NCBI RefSeq assembly: GCF_018156225.1
Contig: NZ_JAGTAR010000042.1
Span: forward strand, 1-46,816
Length of the DNA: 46,816 nt
Source: Carboxylicivirga sediminis
GTDB lineage: Bacteria; Bacteroidota; Bacteroidia; Bacteroidales; Marinilabiliaceae
Direction: 5' to 3'
Position numbers and translations under genes: made by a program. The first letter of the stretch is position 1, and each line of letters opens with the position of its first letter. The notes under the pieces were generated by a model. It was not told the origin of the DNA. It searched no databases and saw nothing but the letters and a program-made list of their open reading frames with translations. Shown here one piece after another: positions 28,983-37,986 of the stretch.

Positions 28983-30548
28983 ATGATAAAAAAACGATTC
29001 ATTATCAAACCCTGGTTAATTGTTGGGATGCTGCTGGTCATTCCCACCTCGTTATTTACAGCCATTGAGTTATTGAAACTGAATGACCAGGAGGAAGTTA
29101 TTGAATCGATCTATACCAAACAGCTGGAGTCTGTATTATACTCCATCAATCAATACTCCGATGACATTGCCAACAACTGGATAAATATTCTGTACAAAGA
29201 CATTCATCCGGCAGACTATGAGAGCACACTTGAGCAGCCACTCAACAACTTTCCCCAGTTGGAGTCATTTATTCTCCATCCTTTAGATTCGGTTTCATTA
29301 AACCTGGATGATTTCCGGATAAGCAACGATACACTTAGGCAGGAAATTATTTCACAACTACAGACTAACAGTAATGAAATAGCGCAGCTCAAACGGTATA
29401 TGAAGAGTGGCTACCGAAAAATAATAGGCATCGATCTTGAATACAGGCAGCACCTCAGCATGCTGGTGTTTGTGAGTGAACAGGAAAACCATTATTACCT
29501 AAACATACTGCTGGTTAATGCTCAACGCTTCATAAGCGAAGCCTTATCGCCGCGATTACAAATGGTAGCTGGCGACGACCTGATTATTGTAGTACGCCAC
29601 AGCAAAACCAATGAGCTGATTGCCAGCAGCCTGCTAAACGAAGCTCCTGATGAAGTTATTAAGGAACAGGCTATCTGGCTATTGCCCGACTACAAACTGG
29701 GTATATTGCCGGTTGGCATTAGCATTGAACAACTGGCACGCGACAGAGCCAGGCAGAACATTGGCCTGCTCATATTGGTTGACTTGCTGCTCATTGCCGG
29801 TGCCTGGTTGTTTTACCGCAATGTCAAACGCGAGCTGCACCTGGCTAAGGTAAAGTCTGACTTTGTTTCGAATGTATCGCACGAAATACGCACACCACTG
29901 GCACTCATCAGTATGTATGCCGAAACACTTCAACTGGGGCGCCTGAAAGATGAAAGCAAGCGCCTGAAATATTATGACATCATCTATCGCGAAACGCAAA
30001 GGCTATCAGGCATCGTCAATAACATCCTCAATTTCTCGCGCATAGAAAGTGGCCGCCAGAAACTAAGCTTTGGACAGGTGGCATTAAATGAAGTGGTGGA
30101 CGAAGTGTTGACCAATTACCACTATCATTTTAACGAAAAAGGCTGTAAAGTGACGCAAAATTTGTCGCCTGAACTAGAGCCAATTAAGGCTGACAAACAA
30201 GCCATTACTGAATGTCTGATTAACCTGGTGGATAACGGGATTAAATACAGTGGTGATATTAAAGAGCTGACCATATCAACCGGAAGAAAAGGTAAGTACC
30301 AGTTTATTGAAGTCAAGGACAAGGGCATAGGTATTTCACCCAAAGAGCAGAAATATATTTTCGATAAGTTCTACCGGGTAACCAAGGGTGCCTTGGCTCA
30401 CCATGCCAAAGGTTCAGGCTTAGGCCTAAGCATTGTGATGCACCTGGTAAAGGGGCATAACGGACAGATTGAGCTGGAGAGTGAGGAGCATGCAGGTAGC
30501 AGCTTCCGTATACTCTTCCCCATTAATAACCAAACTACAAAAGCATGA
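28983..30548 (+). CDS. Membrane sensor histidine kinase
   Basis: A 521-residue kinase. Two membrane helices (about 11-30 and 259-278) flank an extracytoplasmic sensor region of about 225 residues with no domain I recognise. The HisKA domain has His300 in NVSHEIRTPLALI. The HATPase domain shows the N box (INLVDNGIKYSG), G1 (VKDKGIGISP), F box (IFDKFYR) and G2 (KGSGLGLSIV). It overlaps the response regulator start by four bases. PhoR-like architecture fits, but the stimulus is unknown. Confidence 0.93.
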   Translation: MIKKRFIIKPWLIVGMLLVIPTSLFTAIELLKLNDQEEVIESIYTKQLESVLYSINQYSDDIANNWINILYKDIHPADYESTLEQPLNNFPQLESFILHPLDSVSLNLDDFRISNDTLRQEIISQLQTNSNEIAQLKRYMKSGYRKIIGIDLEYRQHLSMLVFVSEQENHYYLNILLVNAQRFISEALSPRLQMVAGDDLIIVVRHSKTNELIASSLLNEAPDEVIKEQAIWLLPDYKLGILPVGISIEQLARDRARQNIGLLILVDLLLIAGAWLFYRNVKRELHLAKVKSDFVSNVSHEIRTPLALISMYAETLQLGRLKDESKRLKYYDIIYRETQRLSGIVNNILNFSRIESGRQKLSFGQVALNEVVDEVLTNYHYHFNEKGCKVTQNLSPELEPIKADKQAITECLINLVDNGIKYSGDIKELTISTGRKGKYQFIEVKDKGIGISPKEQKYIFDKFYRVTKGALAHHAKGSGLGLSIVMHLVKGHNGQIELESEEHAGSSFRILFPINNQTTKA

Positions 30549-31237
30549 TGAAACGCATTTTAGTTGTTGAAGATGAACCGGATATGCAATCCGGCATAAA
30601 AGATAATCTGGAGTTTGAAGGCTACGATGTTGATACGGCATCAGACGGGAAAGAAGGCTTGCAAAAGATATTAACTGACAGCTTCGATTTGGTTTTGCTC
30701 GATGTTATGTTACCCCATATCAGCGGCTTTGATGTTTGTAAAAAAGTAAGGCTCGAGAACAACAACACGCCAATCATCTTTTTAACCGCTAAAGGAGAAG
30801 AAATAGATAAAGTGATAGGACTTGAATCGGGTGGTGACGACTACCTGACCAAACCCTTTAGCCTGCGTGAACTGCTGGCCCGGGTTAAGGCTGTTCTGCG
30901 CCGCACCGAAATGCAGAATCCATCTGCCACAAACCATGAAATGCAGGTTGGTCGCTTAAAAGTAGACTTCAGTACTTATACTGCCTGGGTGGATGGTGAA
31001 CAGGTAAAAATGACCAGCAAAGAGTTTGAAATACTTCAGTATCTGCTGAAACACAAAAATGCCACCATCAGCCGCGACAGTCTGCTCGATAACGTATGGG
31101 GTTACGATTTTCAACCAACCGCACGCACCATTGACAACTTCATATTGAAGCTGCGACATAAAATAGAAGACAATCCCAATGAACCCCAAATTATCATTAC
31201 CGTGCATGGCATGGGCTATCGACTGGTTCACAGTTAG
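30545..31237 (+). CDS. OmpR/PhoB-family response regulator
   Basis: A 230-residue transcription factor. The receiver domain has the acidic pocket (VVEDEPD), phospho-acceptor Asp53 (LLDVMLP), Thr (FLTAKGE) and Lys (YLTKPFS). The C-terminal winged helix (about 135-230) includes MTSKEFEILQYLLKH and the recognition-helix region TARTIDNFILKLRHKIE. ATGA overlap with the kinase gene shows coupling. The array of TGAC repeats about 220 bases downstream is a good candidate target. Confidence 0.95.
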   Translation: MMKRILVVEDEPDMQSGIKDNLEFEGYDVDTASDGKEGLQKILTDSFDLVLLDVMLPHISGFDVCKKVRLENNNTPIIFLTAKGEEIDKVIGLESGGDDYLTKPFSLRELLARVKAVLRRTEMQNPSATNHEMQVGRLKVDFSTYTAWVDGEQVKMTSKEFEILQYLLKHKNATISRDSLLDNVWGYDFQPTARTIDNFILKLRHKIEDNPNEPQIIITVHGMGYRLVHS

Positions 31238-31300
31238 ATTATTAAGAATCAAGACAAAAGGCTCAAGATATAAGACTAACGCATGACATCTTTTTAAGGA

Positions 31301-31340
31301 TCGCATCTAGAATTCAAATGCTAATAAAGATGCGAGCTTT
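31301..31340 (+). terminator. Possible hairpin after the response regulator
   Basis: TCGCATCT pairs with AGATGCGA across a 19-base loop, followed by GCTTT. Weak candidate for transcription termination of the two-component operon. Confidence 0.35.
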
Positions 31341-31455
31341 ATGACATAAGACTCACAAGTATCATCCCCACCTTAAACCATCGTCCCTAAACCACTAACA
31401 AACAACTCAATTCAACAAAAAACAGCTTAACAAATCAACCACTTTATAGCATCCA

Positions 31456-31530
31456 TGACATTTTGATGACAATTAATGACAACAGATGACTTCATTTTGA
31501 CGATGCGGTGTTAAGCCCCCTCTACATTTG
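31456..31530 (+). promoter_or_regulatory. Promoter with five helically phased TGAC repeats
   Basis: TGAC occurs at 31456, 31467, 31477, 31487 and 31498, spacings 11, 10, 10 and 11, about one DNA turn each. The last copy overlaps TTTG (31496-31499), a possible -33 element. TACATTTG at 31523-31530 matches the -7 consensus. OmpR/PhoB-family regulators bind direct repeats about 11 bases apart, and the pho box read on the other strand contains TGACA. The adjacent response regulator is the obvious candidate activator. The rest of the 331-base gap shows no gene. Confidence 0.65.
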
Positions 31531-31568
31531 CTTTTGTAATTCAATTATTAACCCAAAAACAAAGAGTT

Positions 31569-31934
31569 ATGAAAGCAAGACATCTTTTCACAGCATTGGT
31601 ACTTATGGTTGGACTAAGTACAACAACATTTGCACGCACCCCTGAAGCGGTAGCTTTTAAGAAATGTTCGAAACAACTAAACAAAGAGCTTAAAAGATCT
31701 TTGAGAGGACCAAGTTTTGAGTATTTAAAACCAGACTGCTGCGAGAATGTGGTCGTAAAGTTCAAAGTGGACAAAAACAACAAACTGATTTTCCACAATG
31801 TATCCGGTGAAGATGAACAGTTGATGAAGTACGTGGCTGAAACCCTTCAAGAGGCGGATATTTATGCCGTTAATTCATCATTGCAAGGCAAGATGCTCAG
31901 ATTTCCTATCAACTTTCAGCATGTTGAGCACTAA
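31569..31934 (+). CDS. Small exported protein, probable two-component target
   Basis: A 121-residue protein with a signal peptide cut near residue 22 (TTFARTPE). The mature part is basic at first and has one Cys pair (PDCCENVVVKFKV). The strand pattern VVVKFKVDKNNKLIFHNVSG with a following helix recalls a TonB C-terminal-like or similar small alpha/beta fold, but I cannot assign it. Its promoter carries the phased TGAC array, so it is probably induced or repressed by the neighbouring response regulator. Confidence 0.65.
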   Translation: MKARHLFTALVLMVGLSTTTFARTPEAVAFKKCSKQLNKELKRSLRGPSFEYLKPDCCENVVVKFKVDKNNKLIFHNVSGEDEQLMKYVAETLQEADIYAVNSSLQGKMLRFPINFQHVEH

Positions 31935-31998
31935 AAACCGTCGCCTGGATTTTTACCTTTTTTGGATATAACCCGATAATATGTACTTTTAATCGTTG

Positions 31999-33081
31999 AT
32001 GATACGTATGGTAGCCAAAACACTAAAATATTTCGCACTTACCCTTAGCCTGCTAATAATTAGCACACTCGGTTCGAACTCCCAAATCCTTCAGGAAGAA
32101 CAATACCTTGAAGGTTACTGGAAGTTCTCGATAGGCGATGATGAACAATGGAAGCAGCCGGATTTTGATGATTCGCAATGGAGCAGCATACGTGTACCGG
32201 CCTCATGGGAGTCGCAAGGCTACAACGATTACAATGGCTATGCCTGGTATCGCAAAACGATTCGCCTTGATATCATTCCCAAACATGACCTGGTACTGCG
32301 CATTGGCAGCATCGATGATATTGACGAAGTATATATCAATGGGCGTTTTGTGGGCAACTCAGGTAAGATGCCTCCAAACACCAAAACAGCATACAGCGAG
32401 GAACGGTTTTACACCATTCCATCCAGCTACTGGCAAAAAGGCGCCAATGTGATTGCCATACGTGTCTATGATTATTATGACCAGGGCGGCATTATCAGAG
32501 GACCCGTTACGCTCAACACCAATGTGGCCGAACAACTGGTGTCCCTTAATCTGGCAGGCAGCTGGAAATTTGCAATACACAACCAGCACAATGCTGAAAA
32601 AGCCAACTACGACGACTCTGACTGGAGTGACATACAGGTGCCAGGATTCTGGGAAAGTGCAGGCTGGCCGGGTTACGATGGTATAGCCTGGTACCGAAAA
32701 TCCTTTAAACTACCGGCCCACCTGGCTAATGAGGAGCTGATATTGCTGCTGGGTCGTATTGATGACGAAGATAAAACATGGCTGAATGGCACCCGCATTG
32801 GTGGCGTATCACCAGGAAGCCTGCGTTCATCGCTGGCCAGAGGATTATTTGGTTCCTACCAGTCGCACACAACCCTGCGTGCCTATGAGATACCTCAAAG
32901 CATTATTAACACGGTTGGTGACAACACCATTGCCATCAGGGTGGTTGATACGGGCATTGACGGTGGTATATACGACGGACCAATTGGCATAATGACCCGT
33001 CAGCAATTTGATACATTTAAAAAGATGGTGCGCAAAGAGCCAGACTGGATAGATACATTTTGGGAATGGCTTAACAACTAA
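31999..33081 (+). CDS. Exported tandem sugar-binding jelly-roll protein, first copy
   Basis: A 360-residue protein with a signal peptide (to about residue 29). The body is two copies of the GH2-type N-terminal jelly-roll domain. Copy one shows GYWKFSIGDD, WSSIRVPASWESQGY and YAWYRKTI; copy two shows GSWKFAIHN, WSDIQVPGFWESAGW and IAWYRKSF. In beta-galactosidases and glucuronidases this domain binds sugar at the edge of the active site, but here no catalytic TIM barrel follows. Its start is ATG at 31999; a TTG one codon earlier is also possible. It lies five bases before its paralogue. Confidence 0.8.
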   Translation: MIRMVAKTLKYFALTLSLLIISTLGSNSQILQEEQYLEGYWKFSIGDDEQWKQPDFDDSQWSSIRVPASWESQGYNDYNGYAWYRKTIRLDIIPKHDLVLRIGSIDDIDEVYINGRFVGNSGKMPPNTKTAYSEERFYTIPSSYWQKGANVIAIRVYDYYDQGGIIRGPVTLNTNVAEQLVSLNLAGSWKFAIHNQHNAEKANYDDSDWSDIQVPGFWESAGWPGYDGIAWYRKSFKLPAHLANEELILLLGRIDDEDKTWLNGTRIGGVSPGSLRSSLARGLFGSYQSHTTLRAYEIPQSIINTVGDNTIAIRVVDTGIDGGIYDGPIGIMTRQQFDTFKKMVRKEPDWIDTFWEWLNN

Positions 33082-33086
33082 CGGAT

Positions 33087-34109
33087 ATGATCAGAAAGTC
33101 TCAATATAGCATCCTGTTACTGTTTACCTTTCTACTATTGATTGGAAAGGCAGACGCACAGAACCTGCGCGACTATATATCGCTGAATGGCAAGTGGTAT
33201 TTCTCCATTGGCGATAATACTGACTGGGCCCGCTACCACTATAACCATTTCGAATGGGAACAGATACGCGTGCCATCGCCCTGGGAACAGCAAGGTTTTA
33301 ATGGCTATGATGGCTTTGCCTGGTACCGCCGTGAGGTGCACATTGGCCCCGAAGCAAAAGAACTGAGCCTATGGCTCGACCTGGGCTATATTGATGATGC
33401 TGACGAAGTATACCTGAATGGCGAGCTCATCAACCGTTCGGGACAGTTCCCACCTGCCTTTAAAACAGCTTACAATGCCCATCGACAGTATAAATTACCC
33501 AGCCAGCATATACGGTACAACCAGACCAATGTGATTGCTGTTAGGGTGTACGATGCCTACAATGAGGGAGGCATCATCTCGGGCAATATTCGCATACGGG
33601 CAGAGATTAACCCGCTTGTGCCTGACCTGCCATTGGAGGGCCACTGGAAGTTTAAAACAGGTGACGAGAGCTATTACAAAGCAGTTGCCTACAACGATAG
33701 TAACTGGGATGAGTTAATGGTACCACGTGCATGGGAAGATCAGGGCTACAGCGACTACGATGGCATGGCCTGGTATCGTAAAACCATAACCCTGCCCGAC
33801 AATCTGAAAGATCAACGCCTTGTTATCCTTTTGGGGAAAATTGACGATGTAGATGAAGTTTATATCAACGGAGTGCTTATTGGCCAAACCGGCGAGATCA
33901 ACGACAACTACTTCTTCACCTACAACAATGCATGGAAAGCACTACGGGGCTATACAATACCTCCAAAATTACACAAGGCTACTACACAACTGACCATTGC
34001 TGTGCGTGTACAAGACCGCACCCAGACTGGCGGAATCTACGAAGGGCCGGTTGGCATTATCACCATGGATAAATACATTAATTATTGGAATGCCAGGCGC
34101 ACAAAATAG
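33087..34109 (+). CDS. Exported tandem sugar-binding jelly-roll protein, second copy
   Basis: A 340-residue paralogue of the preceding gene, again with a signal peptide (cut after ADAQ, residue 25) and two GH2-type jelly rolls: GKWYFSIGDN, IRVPSPWEQQGF, FAWYRREV, then GHWKFKTGDE, LMVPRAWEDQGY, MAWYRKTI. No catalytic domain follows. It starts five bases after the first copy, so the two are co-transcribed. Together they carry four jelly rolls and may bind polysaccharide at the cell surface or in the periplasm. Confidence 0.8.
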   Translation: MIRKSQYSILLLFTFLLLIGKADAQNLRDYISLNGKWYFSIGDNTDWARYHYNHFEWEQIRVPSPWEQQGFNGYDGFAWYRREVHIGPEAKELSLWLDLGYIDDADEVYLNGELINRSGQFPPAFKTAYNAHRQYKLPSQHIRYNQTNVIAVRVYDAYNEGGIISGNIRIRAEINPLVPDLPLEGHWKFKTGDESYYKAVAYNDSNWDELMVPRAWEDQGYSDYDGMAWYRKTITLPDNLKDQRLVILLGKIDDVDEVYINGVLIGQTGEINDNYFFTYNNAWKALRGYTIPPKLHKATTQLTIAVRVQDRTQTGGIYEGPVGIITMDKYINYWNARRTK

Positions 34110-34222
34110 TGACTGATGCCTGGCTCAGGCTTTAGCATTAACTATCTAGCTGCCAACTCTTCCACAATCGAAAGTTGCGAATAATCTTCCGACGATGGTA
34201 TGTATTAAAAGTGCCGGAACTA

Positions 34223-35056
34223 TTATTGCTCTGTCCTATGACGCTTCAGCTTTGTGATGCGGTCCATTTCCATAAGTAACAACGGAAAGGCCGGCTCAGT
34301 CATGCCATGGTCATAGCCTTGCAGCTCCAGCAACCTGGTTGATGAATGACCAACAACCTTCATCATGCGCATCATGTAGGCATTCTCTTCGTAACGCCCC
34401 AAAAGCTCCAGCTCACGATCACCGGTAATCATCAACAATGGTGGAGCATCTGCCCTTACATGGTAGAGGGGAGCATACTCATCAACAACGGCCTGGGTGC
34501 CTTCAATGCCACGCTCCTTACGAATGGTAAAATGGGTGATGGTATGCCCGCTAAAGGGAATCAGTCCGGCAATGCTATCTGCCTCTACCTGGTGAGGCGT
34601 CAGCCAACGCTTATCCATGCCCACCATGCTGGCCAGGTAGCCACCTGCCGAGTGCCCCGACACAAATATCAATGATGGATCGCCACCATATTGCTCAATG
34701 TTTTTAAAAACCCAGGCAACAGCAGCAGCTGCATCTTCAATATAAGCCGGCGCCGACACCTTCGGATGCAGCCGATAGTTAACACCCACAACGGCAATAC
34801 CCTTTTGTTTGAGTGCCTCAGGTATTTCTTTTTGACCGGCCTGAATACCGCCACCATGCAACCATACAACAGTGGCATAAGCGGCACTGTCCTGTGGATA
34901 ATATACATCCAGTACACAGCGCTCATTGATATAATCATCCGATTGATTCAGTGATTCGCTATAGTAGTGGATATTCTCTTTTAAAACATAGTTTTTTTGC
35001 GCTACAAGGCTAAAGCTAAAGGTGACAAAGGCAATCAGTACAAGTGTATATTTCAT
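34223..35056 (-). CDS. Exported alpha/beta hydrolase, carboxylesterase-like
   Basis: A 277-residue serine hydrolase with a signal peptide (cut after LVAQ, residue 20). The oxyanion-hole motif HGGG is at 67-70, the nucleophile Ser136 lies in GHSAGG, and Asp213 (TGDRE) and His250 (YDHGM) complete the triad. The layout matches BD-FAE/Aes-type esterases that act on ester-linked groups, for example acetyl or feruloyl groups on polysaccharides. It is convergent with the jelly-roll genes; a shared role in polysaccharide use is plausible but unproven. Confidence 0.87.
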   Translation of the reverse strand: MKYTLVLIAFVTFSFSLVAQKNYVLKENIHYYSESLNQSDDYINERCVLDVYYPQDSAAYATVVWLHGGGIQAGQKEIPEALKQKGIAVVGVNYRLHPKVSAPAYIEDAAAAVAWVFKNIEQYGGDPSLIFVSGHSAGGYLASMVGMDKRWLTPHQVEADSIAGLIPFSGHTITHFTIRKERGIEGTQAVVDEYAPLYHVRADAPPLLMITGDRELELLGRYEENAYMMRMMKVVGHSSTRLLELQGYDHGMTEPAFPLLLMEMDRITKLKRHRTEQ

Positions 35057-35143
35057 AAGAGCACATTAATGTTGGTGATTGTATAGATAACAAATCTAGA
35101 TAAAATCCTTCACTACTATTGAGTAAGGCAAACTTTGCAAGCT

Positions 35144-36208
35144 TCATTCCTCCTTAATCAACTCTTGAATCCTCATGGGGTATTGACTTCTAACTTCTTT
35201 TATTTGCTCGCTTTCAAGTTCCAGATAGTTATCTACCTCATAGGTGACCATAGCATAGTCATTGCGCAATTCGATATAGGCGTTTTGCAGCTCAGCTATG
35301 CAATTGAGGTAGGTTTCATAACTGAGGGTCTCCTCGAACTCAACCCTGATAATGGACTTGTGATTACTTTTTATCAAACGTTTGACAGCATCTTTACAAT
35401 TACCCCAGTCACTATTATTGCCGTTAATGGTCAGTGAGTCGGGCTTAACGCAAACCATGATATTATTTGCCTTTCTATTTATCAGGTCCAGTGGTGGAGG
35501 TAACAAACGACCTCCTATTGAATCAAGAGGTGGCATTAATGTACCAATTGTGGTTCTGTTCCCACTATCGTCAATTGCAGCAAAACCGACTGCATTTAAC
35601 TGAGCTCTTTGCAACTCACTTTTGATGCGGTTTAACACGCCAACTCTTACCTCTTTATCAATATATAGTAGCGTTCTTGTAGCCCATTCTTTCTTATCAA
35701 GCAGTATGTAAGATGTATCCGACAGCGTATGAGCTTTCCCATTAAAGAAGATGAGTATTTTGTTGTTCTGCCAATCAGCAAATAAGGTGTTGTGATAAAT
35801 ATGGCCAGTAGCTTTAAACTCAGAACGTAGTTGTGGCAAATTAATGGAGTGCTTCCTTTTGTGATTGAAATAATCTACTAAATCTGTAAAGGTATCCCGC
35901 TCATATATTTCGATGATGGTATCACCTTCAATATCTTTCAACTTCAGATGCTCATTATCAAACACTATTAATGACTTATAAATACTATCAAACTGATTGA
36001 TATATAAAGTGTCCTTCCGGATGTGGTACAGCTTTTCACCGCTAAATACATTCGACTCCATCTTAACCGAAAAATCGGAAAAGGTTAATCGGTAAGGATC
36101 GACAAAATTATCAGCTTCAATCCACTTGCCCTGTATTTTATCCTTGTTAGTTTGACAGGCATATAGTCCAACAACATATATAAACAGAATAGCAAAACGA
36201 ATTTTCAT
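35144..36208 (-). CDS. Lipoprotein with two ExbD-like periplasmic regions
   Basis: A 354-residue lipoprotein (Cys18 in VGLYACQT). Residues 24-110 look like a small beta domain. Residues 140-215 and 245-350 resemble the periplasmic half of ExbD proteins. The second copy contains the pattern typical of Bacteroidota ExbD tails: YETYLNCIAELQNAYIELRN, then IKEVRSQYPMRIQEL. The N-terminal membrane helix with the essential Asp of ExbD is absent, so it cannot be a normal proton-channel subunit. It may instead bind peptidoglycan or a TonB-like partner. No exbB or tonB is nearby. Confidence 0.65.
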   Translation of the reverse strand: MKIRFAILFIYVVGLYACQTNKDKIQGKWIEADNFVDPYRLTFSDFSVKMESNVFSGEKLYHIRKDTLYINQFDSIYKSLIVFDNEHLKLKDIEGDTIIEIYERDTFTDLVDYFNHKRKHSINLPQLRSEFKATGHIYHNTLFADWQNNKILIFFNGKAHTLSDTSYILLDKKEWATRTLLYIDKEVRVGVLNRIKSELQRAQLNAVGFAAIDDSGNRTTIGTLMPPLDSIGGRLLPPPLDLINRKANNIMVCVKPDSLTINGNNSDWGNCKDAVKRLIKSNHKSIIRVEFEETLSYETYLNCIAELQNAYIELRNDYAMVTYEVDNYLELESEQIKEVRSQYPMRIQELIKEE

Positions 36209-36265
36209 CTATTGTAAAGTTTAGATCTGCATAAACACTTGTATAATAGTTATAGTTGAAAATAT

Positions 36266-36640
36266 CTACACCCCACCTCGCGTATCACTGATTGATTGCA
36301 TGTTCAGGTACTTATATAGGATCAGGCCTGCAGCAAACATGTTTAGGCACCAAATGGCCAGTCCGCCCCAAAGCATTTGCAGGGCATCACTATTAAACTG
36401 ACTAAACTCGGAAAGCTCTGAAATTAAAGCACCCAGCATAAACAAGTTGACCAGTATAAACAAGCTACTTAGCAACACACCTATGATGTGTTTCTTTAAA
36501 ACGATTTGCATAATAATCAATGCAGCCAATACGATAGCTATGATATTAAAGTGAAATGGCGGTGTATAACCGGCCAAAAGAACTACTGCCAGTATGTAAA
36601 ATTCAGGCAGTTTCATAAGGATTGGGTTACTGTTCATCAT
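36266..36640 (-). CDS. Four-helix membrane protein, unknown function
   Basis: A 124-residue very hydrophobic protein with four predicted helices (about 11-28, 30-48, 50-74 and 88-111) and no recognisable motifs. It lies 57 bases upstream of the ExbD-like lipoprotein gene on the same strand, so the two may be co-transcribed. I do not recognise the family. Confidence 0.6.
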   Translation of the reverse strand: MMNSNPILMKLPEFYILAVVLLAGYTPPFHFNIIAIVLAALIIMQIVLKKHIIGVLLSSLFILVNLFMLGALISELSEFSQFNSDALQMLWGGLAIWCLNMFAAGLILYKYLNMQSISDTRGGV

Positions 36641-36765
36641 TATAGATAAATCTGAGATAAGAACCTTCTACTCTAATCCAGATATAATTTCATATACTCC
36701 TACCGCACTACGGAAAAGGATATTATCACCAATATTTGAGCTCATTAATCCAATTAATAGTTGTT

Positions 36766-37776
36766 TTATTTCTTTAGCACCTTAAATGTATATTTGGCCC
36801 TATCAGATCTTTCAACTACAATAAAATATATACCATTTCCATAACTTGATAAGTCAATGGTACCTTGTTGCACTCTTTCAATTATTTTCTGACCAAGAAT
36901 ATCATAAACGCGAACTAAATCTATTGGCTCAGAGGAATTAATATAAACAACACCGGTCGTAGGGTTTGGATAGACAGATGGAGTTTCAAGTTTTTCATTC
37001 TCTATAGATGTAGTATTGCATTCTGCTTCTGAATTAACAAATAAGCTTTTATCATCAATATTTAACCAATTAGCAACAGAATATTGGGTATCATCAACAA
37101 TCACGCAAGTCAAATTGGGAGAGTTATGAGCTTGAAAATGGTCGTTGGGAATATTAATATTATTCCCGTTTTTTATATTTAAGCCCGAGATATTTGAATC
37201 ATTTATCCAACATGCAATTAAAGATGGATTCTGACTCAAGTCCAGATAACCTGTAAAATCATTTCCTCCTCCAATTCCAAAATACACAAGCTGAGTCCAT
37301 TCTGAAAAAAATCCTGTAATATCTCCCGAAAGTTGGTTGCCATCCAACCAAAAATTAGTCATCGCAGTTAAATTTCTCAAGGAAGAAGGTACCGCACCTG
37401 TTAATTCATTCTCATCTAAAAATAACTCTACCAATCGTGTGCAATTGCCCAATTCCTCAGGAATAGTACCATTTAGATTATTTTTCCATAGATTTAGCGA
37501 CTCCAGCATTGGAAATTCCCCAATCTGTTTAGGGAGTGGTCCTTTTAGCATATTGTTCGCAAGCTCAATCTCTGTCACATGCCCATCTTTTACTGTAATT
37601 CCTAACCATTCATTTACAGATTTTGAGCTATTCCAATTTGAATTATCCCTCCAATTATGTCCATCTGTTGAATTAAACAATGTAACTAATGCATCTCTTT
37701 CTGATTGTGGCACCTGAGCAAATAGCATTGGAGTTATTATAACGTAAAGTATCGCAGAAAGTAGTTTTTGTTTCAT
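36766..37776 (-). CDS. Leucine-rich repeat protein with T9SS sorting tail
   Basis: A 336-residue exported protein with a signal peptide (cut after LFAQ, residue 20). An LRR N-terminal cap reads ALVTLFNSTDGHNWRDNSNW. About five plant-type LRRs follow (LWKNNLNGTIPEELGN, LDENELTGAVPSSLRN, LDGNQLSG) to about residue 190. The last 75 residues are a type A T9SS sorting domain: YPNPTTG, VYDILGQ and a terminal KVLKK. It should be moved across the outer membrane and attached to the cell surface or released. Confidence 0.88.
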   Translation of the reverse strand: MKQKLLSAILYVIITPMLFAQVPQSERDALVTLFNSTDGHNWRDNSNWNSSKSVNEWLGITVKDGHVTEIELANNMLKGPLPKQIGEFPMLESLNLWKNNLNGTIPEELGNCTRLVELFLDENELTGAVPSSLRNLTAMTNFWLDGNQLSGDITGFFSEWTQLVYFGIGGGNDFTGYLDLSQNPSLIACWINDSNISGLNIKNGNNINIPNDHFQAHNSPNLTCVIVDDTQYSVANWLNIDDKSLFVNSEAECNTTSIENEKLETPSVYPNPTTGVVYINSSEPIDLVRVYDILGQKIIERVQQGTIDLSSYGNGIYFIVVERSDRAKYTFKVLKK

Positions 37777-37940
37777 AATGATTAATAAAGGTCAATTTAT
37801 AAAATATATTCTCAATATAGCTTTCAGCTATCACCTACTTGCTTTAAATTAAACACCATCTAAATACACATATAACTTGCTTGTAGTCTAAAAAATAACA
37901 GCTATGACTTAATTAGGCACTAACCAAGCAACTAATCCTT

Positions 37941-37970
37941 AAAAAACCCGGTTCCAACAACGGAACCGGG
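37941..37970 (-). terminator. Terminator of the helical protein gene
   Basis: CCCGGTTCC pairs perfectly with GGAACCGGG across AACAAC. On the minus strand it is followed by six T residues (37946-37941), so it ends the minus-strand gene that stops at 37987. Confidence 0.85.
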
Positions 37971-37986
37971 GCACTTCATCTCCCGA

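Noticed and set aside
34118-34135. Short hairpin GCCTG-GCT-CAGGC as terminator of the jelly-roll operon
   Set aside because: Stem of five pairs with a weak T run; not strong enough to annotate.
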